From Muribaculaceae bacterium (GTDB taxonomy: Bacteria; Bacteroidota; Bacteroidia; Bacteroidales; Muribaculaceae): DNA of 64,000 nucleotides. The notes below the pieces were generated by a model. It was not told the DNA's origin. It saw only the letters and a list, made by a program, of their open reading frames with translations, and ran no database searches. The DNA is taken from NCBI GenBank assembly GCA_017409345.1, contig JAFQSX010000013.1:1-64000 (forward strand), given 5' to 3'. Numbering within the stretch: position 1 is the first letter of the stretch; each line of letters starts with the position of its first letter. Position numbers and translations under genes: made by a program. Below are positions 1-7,851 of this stretch, piece after piece.

Positions 1-1
1 A

Positions 2-949
2 GTTAAAAAACACACGGCAATCACGGTTGAAGAGGAAAACTTGACAGCGCCTCTGCCTTATTATGACTTTGAAGAGGTTAAGTTTGATGGTTATAATATT
101 AAAAGTTCAAATGTTACTGACACACTTGAGACTTATCATATTGTTGCGAAATATTCACAGGTTGCAAAACCGGTAAATGTTGAAACAGCGACTGATAAAC
201 CGGACGAACTTAAGTTTGCTTATCAAGTTGAGTTTATTGCGAAGGTTAAGATTGAGTTGGTTGATACCAAGTATCGTCAAGCGTATGAATGGTTGCCGGC
301 TCATGACAACATTCCATGGCGTTATCATTTTATTGTGTATCGTGATAGAATTTATTCTAACGGCAAAACAGTAACCGATACATTTACTTCTGTTAATCGC
401 ATTGTGGAGTATGCTATGCATATTGCAGGTGGATGGTCCAATAACGCTAAAAACTCATGGGAAAAAGATGATCACTTGGACCCCAATGCCACAGATACTT
501 TGTCTTATTGTGTTTTTGGTCATATTGATGTTGATGCTGACATATCAAAAATAACAGAAACAGAATTATATGATCCTGTAGAGGGTGGTTATTCAGATGA
601 TTTCGGCACATATGAAAATGATAGAACCGGGCAATGTTTTTCTGATTCTAAAATAGATGGTGGATGGTATTATGACCGAGCCGGCTATCGTAGAAGTTTT
701 TGTATTTTTTATGAGGGTGTGCTTCGTCTTGATAGTTATCCTACTATACTAACGTATAATTATTTCTTATATTTAGATGGAAAAATATTTGTGTTTGATA
801 GGGTTGATTTGTCAACTTGTACGTCAGATATTGGTTTGGAAGATGCTGAAAGCGATTTCCGCGGAAAAGTTAAAGTACTAAAACATAAATTTGGTATAGA
901 CTGGTTAGGCAAACACTGTAGAGTGGAACTAACAGACACAATATACTAA
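2..949 (+). CDS. Unrecognised protein, 5' end outside window
   Basis: The reading frame is open from base 2 to a TAA at 947-949, so the gene almost certainly begins before the window. The TTG at 41 is only an internal possible start. The visible 315 residues are rich in Tyr, Asp and Thr. They look like a soluble beta-rich protein, with no membrane segment and no motif I can name. It lacks the C-terminal pattern of T9SS cargo. The codons are AT-rich like the rest of the window. It is followed by a 590-bp gap, so it ends its transcription unit. No function can be assigned. Confidence 0.75.
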   Translation, partial: VKKHTAITVEEENLTAPLPYYDFEEVKFDGYNIKSSNVTDTLETYHIVAKYSQVAKPVNVETATDKPDELKFAYQVEFIAKVKIELVDTKYRQAYEWLPAHDNIPWRYHFIVYRDRIYSNGKTVTDTFTSVNRIVEYAMHIAGGWSNNAKNSWEKDDHLDPNATDTLSYCVFGHIDVDADISKITETELYDPVEGGYSDDFGTYENDRTGQCFSDSKIDGGWYYDRAGYRRSFCIFYEGVLRLDSYPTILTYNYFLYLDGKIFVFDRVDLSTCTSDIGLEDAESDFRGKVKVLKHKFGIDWLGKHCRVELTDTIY

Positions 950-1036
950 TAATAAACGCCGTAGAACGGTCTATACATTAAAGTTCAAAACGGTAAAGCC
1001 CCCAAAAATACATTTGTTCTATATCAATCTGACCTA

Positions 1037-1062
1037 TATAGCCCCGATGAGTCGGGGCTATA
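1037..1062. repeat. Perfect 11-bp hairpin with 4-nt loop
   Basis: Arms 1037-1047 and 1052-1062 are exact reverse complements around the loop TGAG. It lies about 90 bases after the stop of the first gene. No T-run follows on the plus strand, so it is not a canonical intrinsic terminator. It may be an RNA-stabilising or dispersed palindromic element. Confidence 0.6.
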
Positions 1063-1133
1063 GCCGTTTGTTGGCAGTTGCTTATAACTCAATATTTTAT
1101 GATATTAGAGAGTGGTTAGTAGAAAAGGGGGGA

Positions 1134-1308
1134 CAACTCTCCTCTTGTTTTTCGCAGAAAAATAGGAGGAGTGGCTCAACGAGCCGAGGTGGTCAGGGGA
1201 ATTCATAATGCATAATTAAAAATTCCGCACTCTGCATTAATTTAACCACCTCCCGGCTTCGCCGTACTCCTCCTAAAAATTACTTTGTAATTTTCAAGAG
1301 GAGAGTTG
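1134..1308. repeat. 175-bp nested-palindrome (MITE-like) element
   Basis: Outer arms 1134-1147 and 1295-1308 are perfect 14-bp inverted repeats. Inside them, 1163-1172 pairs with 1266-1275 (10 bp) and 1186-1193 pairs with 1245-1252 (8 bp). The spacers between arms are themselves small hairpins (around 1147-1162, 1173-1185, 1256-1263 and 1275-1294). The centre holds the motif AATTCATAATGCATAATT (1200-1217), which recurs elsewhere in the window. There is no ORF for a transposase, and I could not see a clear target-site duplication. It could be a non-autonomous mobile repeat or a large structured RNA. Confidence 0.6.
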
Positions 1309-1374
1309 CTTTTCATGTGCCAGCCCTTATGTTTATTTTGTCAAAAAATCAATTCTCACTTGCGCCTTGGCAAA

Positions 1375-1426
1375 GCAAATTTAAATAAATTTAATTTGCA
1401 ATTGCGCTCGGCTTGCACTATCGTTG
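1375..1426 (+). repeat. Promoter-like direct repeat, upstream copy
   Basis: This is a 52-bp block repeated at 1461-1512 with few differences. The shared core is CTCGGCTTGCACTATC followed by a T/G-rich -7-like octamer. Here the octamer is TATCGTTG (1419-1426), one base off the TAnnTTTG consensus. The first half of each copy is an imperfect palindrome of GCAAATTTAAA type. Confidence 0.6.
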
Positions 1427-1460
1427 ACTGCGTCTTAGATAGGCTTCGCCTCGGTAATTC

Positions 1461-1512
1461 GCAAATTTAAACAAGTTTAATTTGCTTTTACGCTCGGCTT
1501 GCACTATCTTTG
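1461..1512 (+). promoter_or_regulatory. Probable promoter for the 1539 gene, second repeat copy
   Basis: TTTG at 1481-1484 is followed after 20 bases by TATCTTTG at 1505-1512. That matches the Bacteroidetes primary sigma pattern TTTG-N19-21-TAnnTTTG. The start codon lies 26 bases downstream. The block is the second copy of the 52-bp direct repeat. Confidence 0.7.
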
Positions 1513-1538
1513 CGTAATAACCTAAAACTTTACCATAT

Positions 1539-4079
1539 ATGAGAAAACGACTACTCTCTATGATGCTCCTCGCTATGGGGCTCGTGGCATCGGCTCAAGT
1601 TGATACCATTCTTATCAATGATGTGAATTATCATGTTGATGTGATTGAAAGTCAAGATATCGGTCCGGGGATTCATCATTATCGTCTTCGCATTCCCGAT
1701 TATCCATTGAATGTGAATATCTTGCAAATGGATATGAATAACCAATATAATCGCATCGAAACATTCCAAGCATCGGAAACTCTTTATAAAACAGAAAAAC
1801 TCGCTACGGCATATAATCGCTATATGAGCGACGAAAAACGTCCTATCGCCGGGGCTAATGGTAACTTCTGGTGTGTGTCGTCGCAACAACCACATAGCGA
1901 CTTGTTGATAGGTGCAACTTATAACGGCAACCTTCGCAATGGTCAGATTATCACTGAAACAAATGCTTATTCCGACCAATGGGACGGTGGACCTGCTCGC
2001 ACCGGTGTGATTGCCGTTGATGCCTCTAAAAATCTTTATATCGAGTCGATGAACTATAAGGGTTATGTTATTAACGAAAAAATAGGCAGTCCCGAAATCA
2101 TTCAAGCCAATAAGATTGTACGCGAAAATGAGATAGGGTTGTATAATAGTTATTATGGCCGTGCAAAGGCATTTATGCCTGCTGACCAATATAAAGATGA
2201 TAATGGCATTAAGCATTTTCGCATTGTTGAAGGTGTATCAACCGAGGTTTATCTCACTATCAACGAGGGACAACGATGGATGGCAGGAGAGCCAATGACT
2301 TGCACTGTGGGCGAGGTGAAAACCAATGCCGGCACAGGTACTCTTGGCGATTATGACCTATGTCTTGTGGGGCGTGGTGCGCAAAAAGATGCTCTTGCCA
2401 AACTCGTAGCAGGCGACCAAGTGACAATCAACTATGGTTGGTCAACTGCCGGCGGTGTGACACCCGTTATAGAGCAACTTATAGGTGGTAACGCTATCGT
2501 GATGACCAATGGCGAAATGACCGGTCGCAACGATGACGAAACCTACAACTCTCAAGTGTATTCACGCTGCGCCTATGGCTCAAGTGCCGATGGTCGCACG
2601 CTTTATATCATAGTAATCGATAAATCAACCGACCCCGCTTATGGCACTTCGGCAGGGTGTAACACACGCGTGATGTGTCAGATTGCACGCCACTATGGCT
2701 GTGCCAATCTTTGTAACGTAGATGCCGGCGGTTCGGCTCAAATGATGATTGAAGGCAAGGTAATCAACAAAACAACCGAAGGAACGCCTCGCTCGGTGGC
2801 TAATGGTTGGTTCCTCTATTCAATCGCTCCCAAAGATGAAACAATTACTCGCCTTGAGTTTAAAGACCTTAAATTGCAAGCCCCCACATATGCAACTTAT
2901 TCGCCCACAATCATTGCATATAACCAATATGGCGATGTGGTTGATGATGACTTCAAGGGCTATACATTGAGTTGTGATGCCTCACTCGGCACATGCAACG
3001 GCACCGAATTTACAGCAGGTGGAGCAGCTGCCGAAGGCCCATTGACTGCAAGTTATAATGGTGTGAGTGTGTCAAAAACGATGAAAGTGGTTTCATCGGA
3101 ACTTGCGATTCGCATTAAACCTATTCTCATCGATGCCACTCGTGAATATGCTATGGAAGTGACCGCTTCGATAGGCGATGAGATATATACCTACAATCCT
3201 GCTGCAATTCAGTGGACAATTGAAAATGAAGATGTAATCTCAATTGATGAAGCCGGTGTGCTTCGCGGATTGAAGGAAGGAAAATCAATGGTCGTTGGTA
3301 AGATTGGCGACTTTGTTGATACAACAAATGTGACTGTTGAAATAGCAAATGCACCGATTATGGCGGCAAGCGATATGACCGGTTGGACAGTGAAAGCCTC
3401 ATCGGGTATAACCAAGGGTGCTCTTGCCGAAGATGGTACACTCTCATTTACCTATGGCTCTCCACGTGCTCCATATATTCAAATGGTCAAAGCGGTGCAA
3501 TATTATAGTCTTCCCGACAAATTGTGGATTGAATTCACTCCATCAATCAATATTTCAAGCCTGTTGATTGACTTGCGCACACCACAACATGTGAAGGTGA
3601 ATACCGTGGAAGTGGCACCAACATCGGGCGACGTGTTTGCCGCCGGCACAACACACCGAGTAGAAATTCCGATTTCGTCACTTGGTAATCCGGCCGATTT
3701 GATCAACTATCCTATCACAATGCAGTATCTCCGTTTCTCAATCGAAGCAAATACTGCAAACAAGGGTGAACAATCAATCAAGGTGACTGAATTGAGTGCT
3801 GAATATAACAACTATGCATCGGTTGAAAGCATCACCATAGGCGAGGGTAGTGGAGTGAAAATTTATCCTAACCCTGTTGAAGGTGGCTCGTTTACAGTGT
3901 CATCATCAAAAGCGATAAAAGGGGTTGAAGTTTATTCGGCTACCGGAGCAAAAGTTATTGCACAAAAATGCAACGACAACAATGTCACAGTTGATGCATC
4001 GGCTCTTTCATCGGGAATATATTTAGTGAAAGTTGAAACCGAAACCGGTACAACTACATCAAAACTCATCGTGAAATAA
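1539..4079 (+). CDS. Secreted NAGPA-type phosphodiester glycosidase, T9SS cargo
   Basis: An 846-residue exported protein. A signal peptide (residues 1-19, ending ASA) precedes a phosphodiester glycosidase domain of the NAGPA/DUF2233 type at about 60-430. The hallmark is the VDAGGSAQ block with Asp395, followed by a GTPRSVANG segment that closes the fold. The family hydrolyses GlcNAc-1-phosphodiesters and related sugar phosphodiesters; the substrate here is unknown. A bacterial Ig-like region (about 535-605) and a beta-sandwich (about 615-765) follow. The end is a T9SS type A sorting domain (about 772-846) with YPNP and a final Lys-rich LIVK. The 4096 gene is a tandem paralogue 16 bases downstream. 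Placement before the amidases suggests action on cell-wall glycopolymers, which is inference. Confidence 0.85.
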   Translation: MRKRLLSMMLLAMGLVASAQVDTILINDVNYHVDVIESQDIGPGIHHYRLRIPDYPLNVNILQMDMNNQYNRIETFQASETLYKTEKLATAYNRYMSDEKRPIAGANGNFWCVSSQQPHSDLLIGATYNGNLRNGQIITETNAYSDQWDGGPARTGVIAVDASKNLYIESMNYKGYVINEKIGSPEIIQANKIVRENEIGLYNSYYGRAKAFMPADQYKDDNGIKHFRIVEGVSTEVYLTINEGQRWMAGEPMTCTVGEVKTNAGTGTLGDYDLCLVGRGAQKDALAKLVAGDQVTINYGWSTAGGVTPVIEQLIGGNAIVMTNGEMTGRNDDETYNSQVYSRCAYGSSADGRTLYIIVIDKSTDPAYGTSAGCNTRVMCQIARHYGCANLCNVDAGGSAQMMIEGKVINKTTEGTPRSVANGWFLYSIAPKDETITRLEFKDLKLQAPTYATYSPTIIAYNQYGDVVDDDFKGYTLSCDASLGTCNGTEFTAGGAAAEGPLTASYNGVSVSKTMKVVSSELAIRIKPILIDATREYAMEVTASIGDEIYTYNPAAIQWTIENEDVISIDEAGVLRGLKEGKSMVVGKIGDFVDTTNVTVEIANAPIMAASDMTGWTVKASSGITKGALAEDGTLSFTYGSPRAPYIQMVKAVQYYSLPDKLWIEFTPSINISSLLIDLRTPQHVKVNTVEVAPTSGDVFAAGTTHRVEIPISSLGNPADLINYPITMQYLRFSIEANTANKGEQSIKVTELSAEYNNYASVESITIGEGSGVKIYPNPVEGGSFTVSSSKAIKGVEVYSATGAKVIAQKCNDNNVTVDASALSSGIYLVKVETETGTTTSKLIVK

Positions 4080-4095
4080 ATTTAATACGCATATT

Positions 4096-6630
4096 ATGAA
4101 AAAAATAATTTCATTGTTTGCCACAATGGCAATAACCCTATCGGCGAGTGCCGATACTATCCCCATTCAAGGAACAAATTATCGCACCGATATATTAATT
4201 GACCGTGACTTGGGTCCCGGCGTGAATTATAAACGCCTTCGTATTCCCGATTTCCCACTTAACGTGAATATGATTACGATGGATTTGAATAATCCTTATA
4301 ACCGTGTGGAAACAACACAAGGTGGGGAGCAACTTGGCAAAACCGAAAAATTAGCCAATGCCTACACTCGTCAATACACCGATGAAAAGCGACCTTTGGC
4401 AGGGGCTAATGGTAACTTCTGGTGTGTGTCTGGGCAATGGCCTTGGGCAGAGTTTCTTGTAGGTGCCACATTTAACGGAAATGTGCGCAATGGTGAAATT
4501 ATTACCGAAACAAATGCTCATGCCGACTGGTGGGGACACAATAACGGTTCGCCCGGTTGTGTGGCAATCACACCCACAAAGGAAATGTATATTGATTTCA
4601 TGTATTATAAGGGATTTGTGACTAACGACAAAATAGGCTCTCTTGTAATTCAACAAACAAATAAATTGGTTCGTGACGGCGAAATTGGTCTTTATAACCA
4701 TTTCTTCGGTCGTGATAAAAGTTTTATCCCTGCCGACCAATATGCCGATGAAAGTGGCACTCAACGCATGCGTCGTGTTGAAAATGTGTCAACCGAGGTG
4801 TATCTCAAAATCAACGAAGGTAACGAGTGGATGGTGGGACGTCCCATGAAATGTACGGTTCAAGAGGTGAAAACCAATGCCGGAGCCGGCACTCTTGGTG
4901 ATTATGATTTATGCCTTGTTGGGCGTGGCGCAAATAAAGACGCGCTCGAAAAATTGGTAGCAGGCGATGAATTGACAATCGACCTTAAATGGTTGCAACC
5001 CAATGGAGATGCTCCCGAAATAGAACAACTCATAGGTGGTAATGGTGTGGTGATGGTTGATGGTGTGTTGACCGATCTTAACACCGTTGACAGTTATAAC
5101 TCAAAAACATATTCACGCACAGCCTACGGAACAACAGCCGACCGCAAAACGCTTATCACAGTGGTAATTGATATGAGCGTTGACCCTGTATATGGCAAAT
5201 CGGCCGGGTGTAACACATTTGTGATGTGCGACATTATGAAATATTTTGGTTGCACCAATATCATGAATATGGACGCCGGTGGCTCGGCTCAAATGATGGT
5301 TGAAGGTAAAGTTATCAATAAGACAACCGAAGGTACTCCTCGCTCGGTGGCAAATGGTTGGTTCTTCTATTCAATCGCACCTCAAGACAATGAAGTTACC
5401 CGCCTTGAATTTGAAGAATATTCTCTCCAAGCACCTATCTATTCCGAATTCCAACCTGTTATTCTTGCATATAACAAATATGGCGATTTGATTGATAAAG
5501 ATTTGCAGGGATTTACCCTTTCATGTCCCGATTCAGTGGGCTCATGCGACGGAATGAAATTCACTGCCGGCGGAAATGCTTGCGTTGGCGAATTAACAGC
5601 CACCTACAACGGAGTGAGTGTTACAAAGAAAATCAATATTGTAGATGCTGAAATAGCAATGCGTGTGAAACCAATTCTTATTGATGCCGCTCGCGAATAT
5701 ACTATGGAGGTTACTGCTCAAATAGGCGAAATCGTGTATAACTACAATCCTGCATCAATCAAATGGACTGTCAATGACCCATCAGTGGCCGATATTGACG
5801 AAAATGGTGTGTTGCGTGGCTATAAAGAGGGAAAAACTAAAATCAGTGGACTTGTAGGCGAATTCCTCGACACTACAACAGTGACAGTGGAAATTGCCAA
5901 TGCTGCAATTATGCCAGCAAGTGATATGACCGGTTGGACAATAAAAGGCTCTTCGGGTATTACTAAGGGTGCTCTTGCCGAAGATGGTACACTCTCATTC
6001 ACCTATGGATCTCCTCGTGCGCCATATATTCAAATGACAAAGGCGGTGCAATATTATAGCCTCCCCGATAAATTGTGGATTGAATTCACTCCATCAATCA
6101 ATATCTCAAGTCTATTGATTGACTTGCGTACACCACAACATGTGAAGGTGAACACTGTGGAAGTTAACCCGACAGAAGGTGAAGTGTTTGCAGCAGGCAC
6201 AACTCACCGTGTTGAGATACCCATATCGGCACTTGGCGACCCTAACGATTTGATTCTTTACCCCATTACTTTGCAATATATTCGTTTCTCTATCGAAGCA
6301 AATACTGCAAACAAGGGTGAACAATCAATCAAGGTGAGCGAATTGAGTGCCGAATATAACAACTATGCATCGGTTGAAAGCATCACAATAGGCGAGGGTA
6401 GTGGAGTGAAGATTTATCCTAACCCGGTTGAAGGTGGTTCATTTACCGTGACATCTTCACAAACAATCAATAAAGTTGATGTTTATTCGGTGGCAGGTGC
6501 CATTGTAGCATCAAAAGAATGTAACGACAATAATGTAACCATTGATGCTTCAATTCTTGCTAACGGGGTTTATTTTGTAAAAGTAGAAACTGAAGTAGGC
6601 TCAACAACATCAAAATTGATAGTGAAATGA
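4096..6630 (+). CDS. Secreted NAGPA-type phosphodiester glycosidase, paralogue
   Basis: An 844-residue tandem paralogue of the upstream protein with the same layout: signal peptide (about 1-19), NAGPA domain with the MDAGGSAQ block, Ig-like region, beta-sandwich and T9SS type A sorting domain (YPNP, ending KLIVK). The N-terminal catalytic halves differ at many positions, whereas about 615-775 is nearly identical to the paralogue. This points to recent gene conversion or selection on the accessory part. The 16-base gap and absence of a terminator imply co-transcription with the 1539 gene. A terminator-like hairpin follows at 6658. The enzyme family is clear; the natural substrate is not. Confidence 0.85.
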   Translation: MKKIISLFATMAITLSASADTIPIQGTNYRTDILIDRDLGPGVNYKRLRIPDFPLNVNMITMDLNNPYNRVETTQGGEQLGKTEKLANAYTRQYTDEKRPLAGANGNFWCVSGQWPWAEFLVGATFNGNVRNGEIITETNAHADWWGHNNGSPGCVAITPTKEMYIDFMYYKGFVTNDKIGSLVIQQTNKLVRDGEIGLYNHFFGRDKSFIPADQYADESGTQRMRRVENVSTEVYLKINEGNEWMVGRPMKCTVQEVKTNAGAGTLGDYDLCLVGRGANKDALEKLVAGDELTIDLKWLQPNGDAPEIEQLIGGNGVVMVDGVLTDLNTVDSYNSKTYSRTAYGTTADRKTLITVVIDMSVDPVYGKSAGCNTFVMCDIMKYFGCTNIMNMDAGGSAQMMVEGKVINKTTEGTPRSVANGWFFYSIAPQDNEVTRLEFEEYSLQAPIYSEFQPVILAYNKYGDLIDKDLQGFTLSCPDSVGSCDGMKFTAGGNACVGELTATYNGVSVTKKINIVDAEIAMRVKPILIDAAREYTMEVTAQIGEIVYNYNPASIKWTVNDPSVADIDENGVLRGYKEGKTKISGLVGEFLDTTTVTVEIANAAIMPASDMTGWTIKGSSGITKGALAEDGTLSFTYGSPRAPYIQMTKAVQYYSLPDKLWIEFTPSINISSLLIDLRTPQHVKVNTVEVNPTEGEVFAAGTTHRVEIPISALGDPNDLILYPITLQYIRFSIEANTANKGEQSIKVSELSAEYNNYASVESITIGEGSGVKIYPNPVEGGSFTVTSSQTINKVDVYSVAGAIVASKECNDNNVTIDASILANGVYFVKVETEVGSTTSKLIVK

Positions 6631-6657
6631 TTTAGATAATTAAGGATTTTATAACAT

Positions 6658-6706
6658 AGCCGATGGCCTCGTATCATATCTGCGAAGTCATCGGCTTTTG
6701 TTTTGC
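6658..6706 (+). terminator. Intrinsic terminator after the NAGPA pair
   Basis: Arms AGCCGATG (6658-6665) and CATCGGCT (6689-6696) pair perfectly. A T-rich stretch TTTGTTTTG follows directly. It sits 28 bases after the stop at 6630. Confidence 0.65.
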
Positions 6707-6812
6707 CATAGGAAATGTCGATAGATTTGTTAATGATGAAAATTAGCAAAATTTTAGATAATTGTGAGCGAAAAATCTGTAATTTCAACTGATTATTTTC
6801 GATAATTATTAC

Positions 6813-6820
6813 TATCTTTG
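6813..6820 (+). promoter_or_regulatory. Probable -7 element for the PD40/amidase operon
   Basis: TATCTTTG at 6813-6820 fits TAnnTTTG, but no exact TTTG lies at the expected -33 distance. A second octamer, TATATTTG, is at 6875-6882. Between them a 7-bp hairpin (6842-6848 with 6855-6861) is followed by a short T-run, possibly a leader structure. The gene starts at 6941. Confidence 0.5.
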
Positions 6821-6940
6821 TGCGAATATACACTTTAAATTCGAATGATTGTGCTCATTCGGAAATTTTTGGCGTATATTTGTGTGATACTAACCAGTTG
6901 ACTAACATAGAAATAAATTAACTTTATAATACCAATTTAT

Positions 6941-7834
6941 ATGAAAAAACTGTTACTCTCTGTAATGGCATTTGTAGGCGTCGTTTCGATGAACGCACAG
7001 ATTGCCGATGTTGAGTCGGTGACACCTCTGCTCAAAGGAGTGGAGAGCGAAATGCACAACCCGGTGCTTAGTGCCGACGGCTCTCAACTGCTATTTTCGG
7101 AATGTGATTATACCGGCTTGCGCTTGTATGATTTCAACGACAATGTTGTAGTAAAAGTAAGTACCGAAGCTCGTGCAGGGCTCGATGCTTCATTCTCTCC
7201 CGATGGAAAAGAAATTTATTTCGTGACACAAACATTGCAAAACAATCGCAATATGCGTCAAGTGAAAAAATACGACATCGCTTCTCGTCAAACAATCGAA
7301 GTGTCAAAACAAGGACGTGTCATCAGCCGCCCTGTTGCAACCACTAAAGGGTTTGCCACTACGGTTGACGGTAATTTGCTCGTTACCGACAATAAAGCAA
7401 CCCGTGTGCGCACCGAAGGTACAAGCCTCATCATCGCTAAGAATGGGGTAGAGAAAGCCTATACTCCTGTTGCGAATAGCGCAGGTTATATTTGGTCGTC
7501 ACTTTCACCCGACGGAAACAAAGTGATGTTCTTCGCAGCCGGTTTCGGAATCGTTATTACCGACCTTAATGGTAATATCCTTTCAACACCCGGTAACTTT
7601 GAAGCACCTGTTTGGTATGGAAATAACCATATTGTGGCAATGAATGCTACAAATGACGGTCACAATTATCGTTCTTCTCAAATTGTTCTTCTCTCGGCCG
7701 ACGGCACTCAATTCCAAGCCCTCACTAAGCCTGAGTCAATGACAATGAACCCAACAGCATCGTTTGATGCCGGTAAGATTGTGTATGCTACAATCGACGG
7801 ACGTCTTTATCAAATGAATATCAAACTTAAATAA
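6941..7834 (+). CDS. Exported PD40 beta-propeller protein
   Basis: A 297-residue protein with a signal peptide (about 1-19, ending in a NAQ cleavage site). It carries repeated TolB/PD40-type blades, visible as LSADGSQLLFSE, FSPDGKEIYFVT and LSPDGNKVMFF. No catalytic motif, lipobox or T9SS tail is visible, so it is probably periplasmic. It is 17 bases upstream of an amidase gene. The same propeller-amidase arrangement is repeated at 10287-13630, which suggests a functional pairing such as substrate binding or control of the amidase (inference). The whole mature chain is taken up by the propeller. Confidence 0.75.
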   Translation: MKKLLLSVMAFVGVVSMNAQIADVESVTPLLKGVESEMHNPVLSADGSQLLFSECDYTGLRLYDFNDNVVVKVSTEARAGLDASFSPDGKEIYFVTQTLQNNRNMRQVKKYDIASRQTIEVSKQGRVISRPVATTKGFATTVDGNLLVTDNKATRVRTEGTSLIIAKNGVEKAYTPVANSAGYIWSSLSPDGNKVMFFAAGFGIVITDLNGNILSTPGNFEAPVWYGNNHIVAMNATNDGHNYRSSQIVLLSADGTQFQALTKPESMTMNPTASFDAGKIVYATIDGRLYQMNIKLK

Positions 7835-7851
7835 GATAGGAGGCACAAGAT

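Larger units (their letters stand above)
950..1538. other. Gene-free region between first two genes
   Basis: These 589 bases carry the hairpin at 1037-1062, the 175-bp nested palindrome and the duplicated promoter block. An open frame of about 64 codons at 1014-1208 runs into the palindrome and looks spurious. No tRNA or other recognisable RNA gene was seen. Confidence 0.6.

Noticed and set aside
1014..1208. Open frame of 64 codons in the first intergenic region
   Set aside because: It overlaps the 11-bp hairpin and the nested palindrome, has no promoter or family signal, and its composition reflects the repeat.
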